Shown: positions 1 through 10,600 of the stretch, piece after piece
How positions within the stretch are numbered: the stretch's first letter is position 1
Layout of the letters: each line of letters starts with the position of its first letter
Source of the DNA: Osedax fenrisi
Taxonomy: Eukaryota > Annelida > Polychaeta > Sabellida > Siboglinidae
Reading direction: 5' to 3'
Assembly: GCA_964019155.1 (NCBI GenBank)
Contig: OZ025244.1
Coordinates: 18,522,140 to 18,586,139, forward strand
DNA length: 64,000 nucleotides
The notes under the pieces: generated by a model
Databases searched by the model: none
Told to the model about the DNA's origin: nothing
Seen by the model: the letters and a program-made list of their open reading frames with translations, nothing else
Translations under genes and position numbers: made by a program

Positions 1-264
1 ACACTTAGAAATGTAAATTCGTAATTTTACTCGGAATGCTAAATAATAAATGAGTAAATTTGCAATAAAATATGAATAAAGTTGTAATATGAATTAAATA
101 ACTCATATATAATTAACGATATGAGTTAAAATTTAGTATTTAATAAAAAATATGAATAAAAAATTAGTAATATACCAGTACCATTTGTTTACTCGTTTAA
201 TATAATAATTAATTATGTTTCTTATATTATTCTCGGCTTATATTAAAAAAGAGATATTAATTTA

Positions 265-356
<92 letters not shown>

Positions 357-790
357 GGCTTCCTTTCTATAGTATATTCCGCTGGGATATCAGATAAAAC
401 TGGTACTGAACCTAAATCTATGATGAAAAGTTGCAGTATTTTCTTTTGAGCGTGAAGTTGGTAAAATATAAACTTGTAATATAATGTACTACTTTGATAT
501 CAAATATGAGTAATTTAATTTACTCATTTTTCAATAAAATATGAATAATATTGTATAGGATAATTTCTCATGTTTATTTTGTAAACTGAGTAATATTACT
601 CATTTAATATAAATACAATTCGTATGGGTGGCACCCAGGTTTTACTCATACTAATATATGAGTACAACCCAAGCAACCAGAAACTAGTTGCCGCAACGTA
701 ACATTATAGGTCAAATAATATGTTCCTAGGTGGTCGAATCATAGGTAGTTTGTGAGCAGATAAACGGTTTCCTTTTACATACAAAAAATC
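1..790. other. AT-rich non-coding DNA with (TA)n and ATGAGTAA motifs
   Basis: No coding signal is visible. The stretch carries a (TA)n microsatellite at about 271-349 and many copies of ATGAGTAA and its complement TTACTCAT (for example near 48, 120, 508, 523, 585 and 650), which gives it a loosely palindromic character. A short block reading CCCAAGCAACCAG near 668 has a complement-like counterpart (GGTTGCTTGGG) near 20,551, possibly ends of a common repeat family. Confidence 0.5.
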
Positions 791-792
791 AA

Positions 793-996
793 TAGTGGAA
801 CGTATTATTTTACCCATAAATAAACACCTAGTGGAACGTATATTTTTACCCATAAATAACACTTAGTGGAACGTATATTTTTACCCATGATTAAACACCT
901 AGTGGAACGTATATTTTTACCCTTAATAAACACCTAGTGGAACGTATATTTTACCCATAAATAAACACCTAGTGGAACGTATATATTTACCCATAC
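793..996. repeat. 36-37 bp minisatellite, about 6 units
   Basis: Six near-identical units share the core AGTGGAACGTATATTTTTAC followed by CCATAAATAAACACCT, with small length differences between units. The array is direct and tandem with no unique spacers, so it is a minisatellite and not a CRISPR array. No gene is visible beside it. Confidence 0.85.
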
Positions 997-999
997 ACA

Positions 1000-1242
1000 G
1001 TAAAAAAGAAACGTAAAACAATTCATTCATTTATTACAAGGAACAATACACAAAATACGGATATGATATAACACGTGAATAATATATATAATAATAAACT
1101 GGAAATGCAAGGGTATATTTATAATGATAATAATACAAGTATGTATACATATATGATCATATATGATTATAATATACATATATAGTATATAGTATGCGAA
1201 TATAGAGGTTTCTGTTCATTAAATAGCACAGTGTATAATTCC

Positions 1243-1282
<40 letters not shown>

Positions 1283-1789
1283 GAAATTCACGAAGACGAT
1301 ACCGGATCCTAGAGATGATCTTTAACATATTCATGGAGATATTCACCATAGCCAAACAGGAAGATCATCTTGTTTATTCTGAAATTATAAATTGTATATT
1401 AATATAAATCAATTATGATGACACAATCATATGTATTGTGTATACTGTAACTAGTTGTATATAATGAATAATAGACTAGCTGGACCATACAAGTGCAATT
1501 AGGTGCAAGGTATCGCGTGGTACATTTATCCCTTAGCCAATCAGGGAGGGTTGCGTTCCCTAGGCACACACGCAGTGCGTGCGTCAACCTGATTCCTAAA
1601 GCAGTAAACATGTTACATAATGGGACGTCCGATATCTAGTTCGTTAGCATGATATGGAACGTTCCATTATGCTAAGCTGTACGGACTGGTCCATTACGGA
1701 TAGCAACATGATATATATATGTATATATGGCTATACATGACGGGCGGCATACTTTATAAATGAACAGTGTAGGAGGTGACACGTGTTAC
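1000..1789. other. AT-rich spacer with an unexplained GC-richer patch
   Basis: The first part is AT-rich with a (AT)n run at about 1,246-1,280. The part from about 1,485 to 1,700 is clearly less AT-rich and contains a CCAAT-type motif (AGCCAATCAGG, about 1,537-1,547), an alternating segment of CACACACGCAGTGCGTGCGT and a palindrome-like GGAACGTTCC. Short open frames exist but show no recognisable protein. It could be a regulatory patch or a piece of an old repeat; I cannot decide. Confidence 0.3.
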
Positions 1790-2879
1790 ACTTGCCTGAC
1801 AATGTATTCATTTTAATTTACTAAATATAAAGTTTACAATCATAATTACACATATGGAAATATTGTTGTGAATTAGAGGCGCCATATTTATATGACCAAT
1901 AGTTTATTTATAGGTTATGACGCGCTATCATATTAGAATAAATAAATTTAATTCTATTAAATAAAATATAATTATATGTTTTAATTTTATGTTTATATTT
2001 GTAATACATAACTATATAGAATGTGTATAGGCATATATAATATATGATATTACATTAACATATTTATTTTAATAACTTACTACATTTATCTTTATTTATC
2101 ACATATATATAGTTTATATATACATTATATATAATTTACCTACGAATTTATTATAAATATATTAAAACAAACATAATGCATATGTTTTCAGCTTCATTAT
2201 TCTGTACATTTTCTACAATGTATATATTAATAGAAATTTCTATAACTTAAATTCTATACTATATCACAAAGATTTTCCGAAGGAAAGATATAACACTTAT
2301 GCGAAATCGTGTAATTCGAATTCGTATACAAAATACCTTGGTGCCACCTATAGCGGGTTACTTTTAGGAACTATGCGTTGTTTATAATGTAAATTCGTAT
2401 TTAACTATACACTTTTAAAATGTTAAATAATATGCTTTAAATTAATATTTATATGATGAAAACTAAGTGTTCATTACTAATATATAACAAACAAATATGA
2501 TATGTATGTTTTAAATGCTATAAGTATATATTTAGTGAGTAAAAGCTAATTTAGATTGCATGTAATTTAATAGAGCAATGAAAACATTGTTGTATGCAAA
2601 CAGAGCCGAACCTAAATCTATTTCAGTGATTTCGATACTACTGCTAGCAGCGGTTGGGGCTATAACTAAATTACGTTGCATGCATAGGGAGTGTTATATC
2701 TTTGCCTCGAAAAATCTTTGATATCTATATAAAATTTCTATATTTGTTCTATAAATTATAATTTACATACAATTAATATATACATATGTAGATCTAATAT
2801 AAGTTATTTGTTCTATATATAGTTGTCTTGATAATGTATATGTTGTTGTCTTTATTAATCTGAATTTATTAAATTATAA

Positions 2880-2924
<45 letters not shown>

Positions 2925-3551
2925 GGTATACTATAATCAACGACGAACATTGTACGTACAATGTACGATGTTCATTGCACATACACTGTACGTATTAATA
3001 ATATAATTATAAAATTAAATATTCACCTATTATATATGTAATATATTACTTTATTTAATTAAATATATATATATATATAAATGTGTGTATATTTAATATG
3101 TATTTGTTTTATATATATTCAACTTTATAATTAATAAACTTATTTTAATTAATGAATTTTAATTCATCTTATAAATGCTTAGGTAGGTATGCTTACCTAT
3201 ATTATATAGTTATGAATAAATACATATTATTTATATGTGATAAATAAAGATAAATGTAGTAAGTTATTAAAATAAATATGTTAATGTAATATCATATCGG
3301 CCTAGTATATATGCCTATACACATTCTATATATGTATTACAAATATAAACATAAAATTAAAACATATAATTATATTTTATTTAATAGAATTACATTTATT
3401 TATTCTAATATGATAGCGCGTCATCACCTATAAATAAACTATTGGTCATATACATATGGCGCCTCTAATTCACAACAATATTTCCATATGTGTAATTATG
3501 ATTGTAAACTTTATATTTAGTAAATTTAAATGAATACATTGTCAGGCAAGT
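1790..3551. mobile_element. Non-autonomous element with long inverted arms
   Basis: The outer 320-330 bp at 1,790-2,110 reappear as a reverse complement at about 3,228-3,551 with only scattered differences. Both ends read ACTTGCCTGACAATG from the outside inward. Weaker inverted similarity continues inward; for example AAAGATTTTCCG at 2,268 pairs with a near-complement at about 2,710. The interior is AT-rich with (TA)n at 2,880-2,920 and a short palindrome around GTACGTACAATGTAC near 2,950. No transposase frame is visible. A clear target duplication was not found. It is best read as a foldback or long-TIR non-autonomous DNA transposon of about 1.76 kb. Confidence 0.65.
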
Positions 3552-4230
3552 TTAATACATCTACTATATAAGTATTATAAATATAATTCATAGTAATATA
3601 TTGAATATTCAAGTTTATATACGTATTGAATAGTTGTTTATTTATTCTTATACGATATATACTTATTTATATTGATTAAATGTGAATATTTTGCCATTTA
3701 AATAATATCAATACGCATCATCGTAAAATATAAGTTAAATGAATCATATATAATTATATATAATATATATACTATCATAAACTTATTATTCAAGTGTATA
3801 TCATATACTATATGCGTATACTATATACGTATATGCGTATTGAATAGATGTTTATTTATTCGAAGAATAATTCTTATACGATATTTCCGTATTTATTTTA
3901 TTAAATGTGATTATTTAGACATTTTAAATAATATCTATACGTATCACAATATGCTATATGTTACATGTGCAATATACAATATATTATTATATACTTGTAT
4001 ATATTCTATATATCTGAATACTCATTACATTTATTTACATGTTTTAATATTATAATATTTGAATATTTACAGAAATGTCATTTATATTTAAATATTTGAA
4101 TATTTAATTATCTTTGAGAAGTTAGACACGCCCCATAAAATATGAAAATTATTAGGCGGCCAGATTCAATATCCACCGAAGATTAGGGCATCATTGGTAA
4201 TGGCAAGGTCGTCATTTTATACTATAACTT
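3552..4230. other. AT-rich spacer, no gene seen
   Basis: Low-complexity AT-rich DNA. A pair of diverged direct repeats (around 3,600-3,760 and 3,815-3,960, sharing GTATTGAATAG and TTATTTATTC blocks) is visible. Nothing codes here. Confidence 0.4.
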
Positions 4231-4370
4231 ACATATATGAATGAATGAATGAAATCAGTTTATAGACATACGACATACTATGTATATCATACGTTTATGG
4301 AGGATCAGTGAAAGCCTAGGCTTTATTTGGTCGATACCTCCAATATGTTCATGTACAGATTACAATATTA
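4231..4370 (-). mobile_element. CR1/L2-like LINE 3' tail with hairpin and (ATTC)n end
   Basis: On the minus strand this reads GGAGGTATCG...AAAGCCTAGGCTTT...CCTCC, a stem-loop, followed by an ATTCATTCATTCA terminus. A second copy with the same layout lies at 20,687-20,810. A conserved terminal hairpin plus a short microsatellite at the 3' end is typical of CR1/L2-group LINEs. It is plausibly the true 3' end of the LINE whose reading frame ends near 4,897, about 0.65 kb upstream on the minus strand, but the link is inferred from position only. Confidence 0.5.
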
Positions 4371-4430
4371 GTAAAAGTAATAATATAATAATAATGATTC
4401 ATGTGTTAGCATTCTTTGTAATAAAATAGA

Positions 4431-4468
<38 letters not shown>

Positions 4469-4896
4469 TAATAAAAATAATAAAACACTGTTCATGAACA
4501 TAAGTTATCATCATATTTCAATCCATTACATTAAAGTAAATAATAAAATAAGATAATAAAATAATTTTATAATATTAAAATGTATTAAAATATATATTAG
4601 TAAAATATGTAAATTTACAATATTGAGAACTTTTTAATAAAAATAGTAAATTATTATAAATATGTGTAAAATAAAAATATCTAAAAGTATGTTATAAAAT
4701 TAAAACTACTAAACAAAAATTAATCATATTTCAATAAGACGTGCAATGGCGCCACATTACTGTCAAATTACAGATGACTAATAATACCAATAATAATTTA
4801 AAAAAATATTTAAAATAATAAACGAAACAAGATGTAAAACAAATATAAATATTAAAATAATAAATATTAAAATATATAAAATATATAAAAAAAAAA

Positions 4897-5620
4897 CTAA
4901 TATTTACTTATAAATGAATATTTTAATGTTGTTTTTAGAATAAATACATTATTAATAGTCTTTTTTCGTAAAAGATTATTAAACATTAATTCATTATATA
5001 ACTTTGGTCCTTTAAAAAATATTGGATTTTTTAATTTATTTGATTTCATAAGTGGTAGAATAAATTTATTTTTTAGTTTATTTAACTTGAAATATGAGTT
5101 ATAATCTAATTTATATTTATTATTTAAGAAATTATAGATTAATAATGTGTTTCTATATATAATTAGATCTTCAAATTTTAAAATATTTTTTTTTTTAAAA
5201 AGGACCAGTATGTGTTAGACGTATTAATGGTAATTTTGATTTATCTATTATTTGTTTATTAATAATTCTTATAACTTTTTTCTGTAACATAATTAATTTT
5301 GTAATATTTGATTTATAAGTATTTGACCATACTTCAATCCCATATGATAAATTAGATAAATAGAACAAATTATATAACAAAATTAAATGTTGTGTATCTA
5401 AAAAAGATATTTTTTTTATAGTATATATACTTTTTGACAATTTATTCGATAAATAATTTATATGTTTTTTGTAGGTCATTTGGGAATCTAAGTAGATCCC
5501 AAGAAATTTATAATTTTTAACTATATCGATTTTAATGTTATCTATTGTTATATCTTTTAATATACCAGAATTTATATATGGCAATATTTTTGTTTTTTCG
5601 ATATTTAGCTTAAGCTTATT
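4897..5620 (-). pseudogene. CR1/L2-like LINE, ORF2 C-terminal part (3' half of split element)
   Basis: The frame at 5,195-5,584 continues the reverse transcriptase thumb and connection region: NYKFLGIYLDS is the usual block after the palm, and LSYGIEVWSNTY the block further on. After a frameshift in an A/T run near 5,190 the C-terminal part resumes, ending with a GPKLYNEL motif and a stop near 4,897. The segment joins across the Ty3/gypsy insertion to 11,261-14,181: with one TATA removed, the protein reads through the junction as KKWFDINKLKLN. It is inactive because of frameshifts and the insertion. Confidence 0.8.
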
Positions 5621-5624
5621 TATA

Positions 5625-5946
5625 TGTAACCGTGTAACTAGTTACATGTTATGTTATTGTTATTATTATTGAAAGTATAAATGGATGTTATGTAATATTA
5701 TGTAATAGTGTGATTGAGAAATGATTTGTATTTAATAGTGTGATGATATATATTTAATAGTGTGATTGTGAAATGATGTGTATCTGAGCGTGACGGTGAA
5801 TAGTATAAATGCGTGTGCACATGGGTAATGAAAACAATGCCAATATAATCATAAAATAAATAAGATCTAAGAAACAACACGATTGATAACATAGTAAGTA
5901 AATTATATTTACTTCTTGGATCGCGAACCCAGCCGGCAAGGCTACA
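5625..5946 (+). repeat. 5' LTR of the Ty3/gypsy element
   Basis: This 322 bp direct repeat is identical by eye to 10,935-11,256. It starts with TG and ends with CA. A palindromic block CCGTGTAACTAGTTACATG lies at its start. The last ~105 bp (from about 5,840) recur in inverted orientation in the leader at 6,083-6,190. Confidence 0.93.
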
Positions 5947-5948
5947 TT

Positions 5949-5966
5949 TGGTGACAGCGGCGGGAT
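5949..5966 (+). other. Primer binding site of the gypsy element
   Basis: TGGTGACAGCGGCGGGAT begins 2 nt after the 5' LTR. The leading TGG is the complement of a tRNA CCA end, as expected for a minus-strand primer site. I cannot assign the tRNA from sequence alone. Confidence 0.75.
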
Positions 5967-6082
5967 CCAAGAAATCAATCGCTCAGGAGTAATACGAGAA
6001 ACCCGGAAGTACACACGGTACCCGGTAACACAGAAGAGCCAGTCATAGGATCATAGGGACCACAGGTTTATTTGTTCTATAA

Positions 6083-6190
6083 TGTAGCCTTGCCGGCTGG
6101 GTTCGCGATCCAAGAAGTAAATATAATTTACTTACTATGTTATCAATCGTGTTGTTTCTTAGATCTTATTTGTTCTATGATTATATTGTG
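6083..6190 (-). repeat. Inverted copy of the LTR 3' end in the leader
   Basis: About 105 bp read as the reverse complement of about 5,840-5,946 with only about two mismatches near the inner end. In the genomic RNA the R/U5-like end of the LTR and this copy could form a near-perfect stem enclosing the primer binding site. There is no such copy after the 3' LTR. Confidence 0.88.
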
Positions 6191-6207
6191 CAGTGGACAT
6201 TACCCAT

Positions 6208-6436
6208 TGTGAAATATTGTGTGATATAAATCGTGTATGATAAATTGTGGATTATCATAAGAAGATATAGTATTAAATACTGATTTATTATATTGATTAT
6301 ATTTATTATTATATATTATAATTGTGAAATATTGTGTGATATAAATCGTGTATGATAAATTGTGGATTATCATAATAAGATATAGTATTAAATACTGATT
6401 TATTATATTGATTATATTTATTATTATATATTATAA
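6208..6436 (+). repeat. Tandem duplication (~115 bp x 2) in the gypsy leader
   Basis: Two direct copies, beginning GTGAAATATTGTGTGATATA at about 6,209 and 6,324, run head to tail just before gag and differ by a few bases. Their function is unknown; such leader duplications can hold packaging or translation signals. Confidence 0.8.
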
Positions 6437-6499
6437 TTGATTATATTTATATTTTATATTATTATTTATTATATTTAATCTTTATTTATATAATAGTTT

Positions 6500-7582
6500 A
6501 TGAAGTTAAGGTCGGGCACTATGACCGATACTAAAGATATAAAATTAGGAGTAGATGATACTTCGTATAATAAATTAAGCATGTATGATGGTAGCAGTAG
6601 CGTTAAGATATGGTTAGACAGTGCCGATAGCTGTATAGCCATAAAAGGGTTGAAAGAGGATGCGGCGGCATCATATATATTATATCACTTAGCAGGGCAG
6701 GCTAGAATAGAGGTATTAATGTTAGGAGAGGACTTAACTAAGGTAGATCAAATTAGGAAGGCATTATTAGATAGATTCGAATTCGAAAATAGTATAAACG
6801 AAATAATATATAGAATTATGGCTAGGAAACAGAGTAGTGAGGAAGGAGTTATGGAATATTTAGATGCGATGTTAGGACTAGGGCTAGAATTGAAACAACA
6901 GGAGGAAAAATGGGAGGGAGTAGTTGTAGAAAGTATAAGGAAGAACTTAATATCTAATGAGTTGAGGAGGAGCCTTATTAATAAGAATGCTTTATCATTC
7001 AAGGAAATAAGAGATCATATTCGGAAATGGAATATTGTGGGGGATGATAGTAATGATGTAAATTGTTATAGAATAAATAGTGATATGTATAGAGGAAATA
7101 GTGATATGTATAGAGGAAATAGTGATATGTATAGAGGAAATAGTGATATGAGTAGAGGAAATAGTGATATGTATAGAGGAAATAGTGATATGTATAGAGG
7201 AAATAGTGATATGAGTAGAGGAAATAGTGATATGTATAGAGGAAATGGTGACATGAGTAGAGGAAATAGTGATATGAGTAGAGGAAATGGTGGTATATAT
7301 AGAGGAAATAGTGATATGAGTACAGGAAATGGTGAAATGTATAGGGGAAATAGTGATATGAGTAGAGGAAATGGTGGTATGAGTAGAGGGAATGGTGGTA
7401 TGTATAGAGGAAATGGTGTTATGTATAGAGGAAATAATGAGAGAGGTACATATAGAGAAAATAGTACTATAAGTAGAGGGGGTTATATGGGATATAGAGG
7501 TAGACCAATACAATGCTATAGATGTGGCATGCATGGCCATTTAGCAAATGTCTGTAGAAATTTTTACAATTTTCCCAATTAA
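6500..7582 (+). CDS. gag: Gag of the Ty3/gypsy element
   Basis: A 360-residue frame beginning at the first ATG after the leader. The N-terminal ~180 residues contain a retrotransposon capsid-like region (SVKIWLDSADSCI near residue 36, YRIMARKQSSEEGVMEYL near 105-122). Residues about 194-312 are 17 tandem heptads of the type NSDMYRG or NGGMSRG, giving an Arg/Gly-rich tract. A CCHC zinc knuckle (C-X2-C-X4-H-X4-C, CYRCGMHGHLANVC) follows near residue 338, so this is the nucleocapsid part. The protein should assemble the particle and bind element RNA. The stop at 7,580-7,582 lies in the loop of a 13 bp hairpin. Pol follows in another frame without overlap. Confidence 0.9.
   Translation: MKLRSGTMTDTKDIKLGVDDTSYNKLSMYDGSSSVKIWLDSADSCIAIKGLKEDAAASYILYHLAGQARIEVLMLGEDLTKVDQIRKALLDRFEFENSINEIIYRIMARKQSSEEGVMEYLDAMLGLGLELKQQEEKWEGVVVESIRKNLISNELRRSLINKNALSFKEIRDHIRKWNIVGDDSNDVNCYRINSDMYRGNSDMYRGNSDMYRGNSDMSRGNSDMYRGNSDMYRGNSDMSRGNSDMYRGNGDMSRGNSDMSRGNGGIYRGNSDMSTGNGEMYRGNSDMSRGNGGMSRGNGGMYRGNGVMYRGNNERGTYRENSTISRGGYMGYRGRPIQCYRCGMHGHLANVCRNFYNFPN
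7077..7438 (+). repeat. 21 bp coding minisatellite inside gag
   Basis: About 17 units of AATAGTGATATGTATAGAGGA and variants keep the reading frame, each coding one heptad. Variation is mostly Y/S at position 5 and S/G at position 2 of the heptad, which suggests spread by unequal exchange under coding constraint. Confidence 0.9.
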
Positions 7583-7605
7583 GTGCGCATTAGGAAAATT
7601 GTAAA
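7563..7605 (+). promoter_or_regulatory. 13 bp hairpin around the gag stop codon
   Basis: TTTACAATTTTCC (7,563-7,575) pairs perfectly with GGAAAATTGTAAA (7,593-7,605). The 17 nt loop contains the gag TAA (7,580-7,582) and an inner TGCGCA palindrome. The pol frame has its own TAG at 7,591-7,593 and is open only from 7,594. It is therefore a candidate recoding or bypass signal for Pol expression; this role is inferred. Confidence 0.6.
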
Positions 7606-10600
7606 CAGCGCGTTGGTTTAATAGGTAGTTGTGAAACAGTGAATATTAACATAGGACAACATACTTTAAATTGTACGTTAGACACCGGAAGTCAAGTATC
7701 AATTGTTCCATTGTGTTTTTTTGAAAAATTATATGGAGTAAAACTACAGACTAAACCTGATTGGCTAATAGTTAAATCAGCAAGTGGAGATACTATGAAA
7801 TATATAGGATATTTTATGACGGATATTAGAATTTCGGGTATAATAATTAGGAATAAGGGATTTTTAGTTACGAATAATGATACATTAAAAATAATAGGTA
7901 TGAATATATTAAGGGAACTAAGGTTTATAGGTAAACAGACAACGTTAGGAACAGGGGATAAAACGGTTAAGGTAAATGCATTAGAAATTCATAAGAGATT
8001 AATAAATGAGGATATACATATAGATAGTAATACGAGAAAGTTATTAGAAAATTTATTAAATAAATATGAGGATATATTTGCAGTAAGTGGTATTAATTCT
8101 CCTTCATCTGCTGGTAGTCATCGTATAAGGACGATAAATGACATACCAGTATGTCAACCTTACAGAAGGATTCCTCCAACTGAAGTGAAAGCAGTCAAAG
8201 ATCATATAAATAATCTAATAAGGGAAGGAGTTATAGAAGAATCATCAAGTATGTATTCCAGTCCTATTGTGTTAGTTAAAAAGAAATCTGGAGAACTAAG
8301 AATGTGCGTGGATTATCGTAAACTAAATGCGAAAGTGGTAAGAGATCAATATCCATTACCTAGAGTTGACGATTCGTTGGACGCTGTAGCAGGGTCAATA
8401 TGGTTTACCACACTTGATCTAAAGTCAGCATATAGTCAGATACCTGTAATACCAGAGGACCAAAACAAAACCGCATTTTCGACACCGTTTGGTCTTTATA
8501 ATTTTAAAAGGATGCCATTTGGTCTTGCAAATGCACCAGCAACTTTCCAAAGAATAATGGCCAATTTATTTAGGAGAGAGTTAATGCAGGGAGTAATATG
8601 TTATTTAGATGATATCCTTATATATTCACATACAATTGAAGAACATCTCAAACTAATAGAAATTGTACTAGAAAGACTCCAATCTGTAAATCTTCGATTA
8701 AACAGTGAAAAATGCTCGTGGTTCCATAAATCAGTTAGTTTTCTAGGACATATAATTTCAGAAGATGGGATAGCGACAGATGATGATAAACTAAAAGTAG
8801 TTAGAGATTGGGAGAAACCACAAACGATTAAACAATTACGTTCATTTATAGGTTTTGCCTCTTATTATGGTAAATTTATACCTAAATTTACTAGTCTATG
8901 TAGACCACTACATGAATTGATTATAGAGAAGAATAATGAGAGAGGTACAGTAATAGGGAGGAGATCAAGTACTAAGATTGAATTATTGTGGAGTATAGAA
9001 GCATTAGAAGCTTTTGAGAATCTGAAAATCAAATTGTGTTCAACACCAATACTGGGATACCCAGATTATCATAGGAAATTCAGATTAGATATAGATGCTT
9101 CAGACTATGGATTAGGAGCGGTTTTGAGCCAGGAATGTAAAGGAAAAATGAAGGTTATATCATATGCTAGTAAAACGGTACCAAAAAGTTGGAGGAAGCC
9201 TGATTATTCTTCGAAACGGTTAGAGTTTAACGCCCTGGTATGGGCAGTAACAAAGAAATGTAATCATTATTTGATTGGAACCGAATGTGATGTATATACC
9301 GATAATATTGCACTATCATATATAAATTCAACACATAAATTAAGTGCTTATGAACAGAGAGGAGTTTCGAAATTAGCCCCTTTCAAACTAAATTATATAT
9401 ATAGAAAGGGAAGGGAGAACGTAAACGCGGATGCATTATCCAGATTAAATAATGTAGAAGTTAATTCGAAGGGTTTGGTAGTAATAGACAAAGTAAGTAA
9501 TACTGACCTAGGTACAGACTTAATACCAATGTTCAGTAGAGAGGAGATCATTAGTAAACAGAAAGAGGATGATGAACTATGTGCGATACGAGAAAAAGTA
9601 GAAAAAGGTAATACAAAATTTGAAATAATAGATGGTGTTTTATTTGCGAATAGATGGGGAAATGAAGCATGTAGGAGGATTATGATTCCAAGATCCTTAA
9701 TATTTCAGATATTAGAAGGAATACACGATGGCTGTGGACACCAAGGTATAGAAAGGGTAATTCATAGAGTTAATTTAGAAATGAATTGGAAAGGGAAATA
9801 TAAAGATATCCGTGATTACATTAGAGGATGTACAGTATGCAACAAAAGTAAGGGAGTAGGAGATGGGCCCGTAAAAATGGGAAGGTTATCAGCGAGTAGA
9901 CCACTAGAGATGATATCAATAGATTTCATAACTGTTGACAAATCATCAGACGGTAGAGATTCAATTTTAGTAATCACAGATATCTTTACTAAATTTACAA
10001 AGGCTGTTGCCACTAGAAATCAATCTGCTTTAACAGTGGCAAAAGTTATTTTAAACGAGTGGATATATAATTTCGGAATACCCGAAAGAATACATTCAGA
10101 TCAAGGAAGGAATTTTGTTTCATCTTTAATAAAGGAACTATGTATGTTATTATGTATTAATCAAAGCAAAACAACATCTTACCACCCAGCCGGTAATGGT
10201 CAAACTGAAAGAATGAATAGAACCCTGTTATCATTACTAAGATCGTTATCTGAAGAAAAAAAATCTAAATGGCCACTATACCTGAATGAGTTAATTCATG
10301 CATATAATATACTAGAACATTCATCCACTGGTTACTCACCATTCTTCTTAATGTTCGGGAGAGAAGAGAGAATACCGATACAACAGAAAATATTAGGTAA
10401 TATAAACAGATGTAAGGATGACTGGATAATAGGAATGGGTAAGAGGATCATTGAAACTAAGTACAAAGTAAAGATAGCTTTAGAAAAAGCATGGCAGAAG
10501 AGGAGTGATGGAATAAATGGTAAAGTAGTAGATACTCGATTATATTATGGAGATAAGGTAAGAATTAAGAGAAGAGAACTAGGGAGGAAGAAACTGATGA

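Noticed and set aside
215..397. Frame of alternating Ile-Tyr over (TA)n; similar ones at 1,167, 22,476, 35,510, 35,517, 39,797, 52,515 and 62,192
   Set aside because: They are translations of TA microsatellites; only the non-repeat part of 62,192-62,563 has LINE similarity and is used.
793..996. Regular repeat array resembling CRISPR
   Set aside because: Units are directly tandem with no unique spacers, in a eukaryotic context.
5698..6014. Minus-strand frames of 86-90 residues in the LTRs (also at 11,008-11,280)
   Set aside because: They are LTR sequence read antisense, duplicated because the LTR is duplicated.
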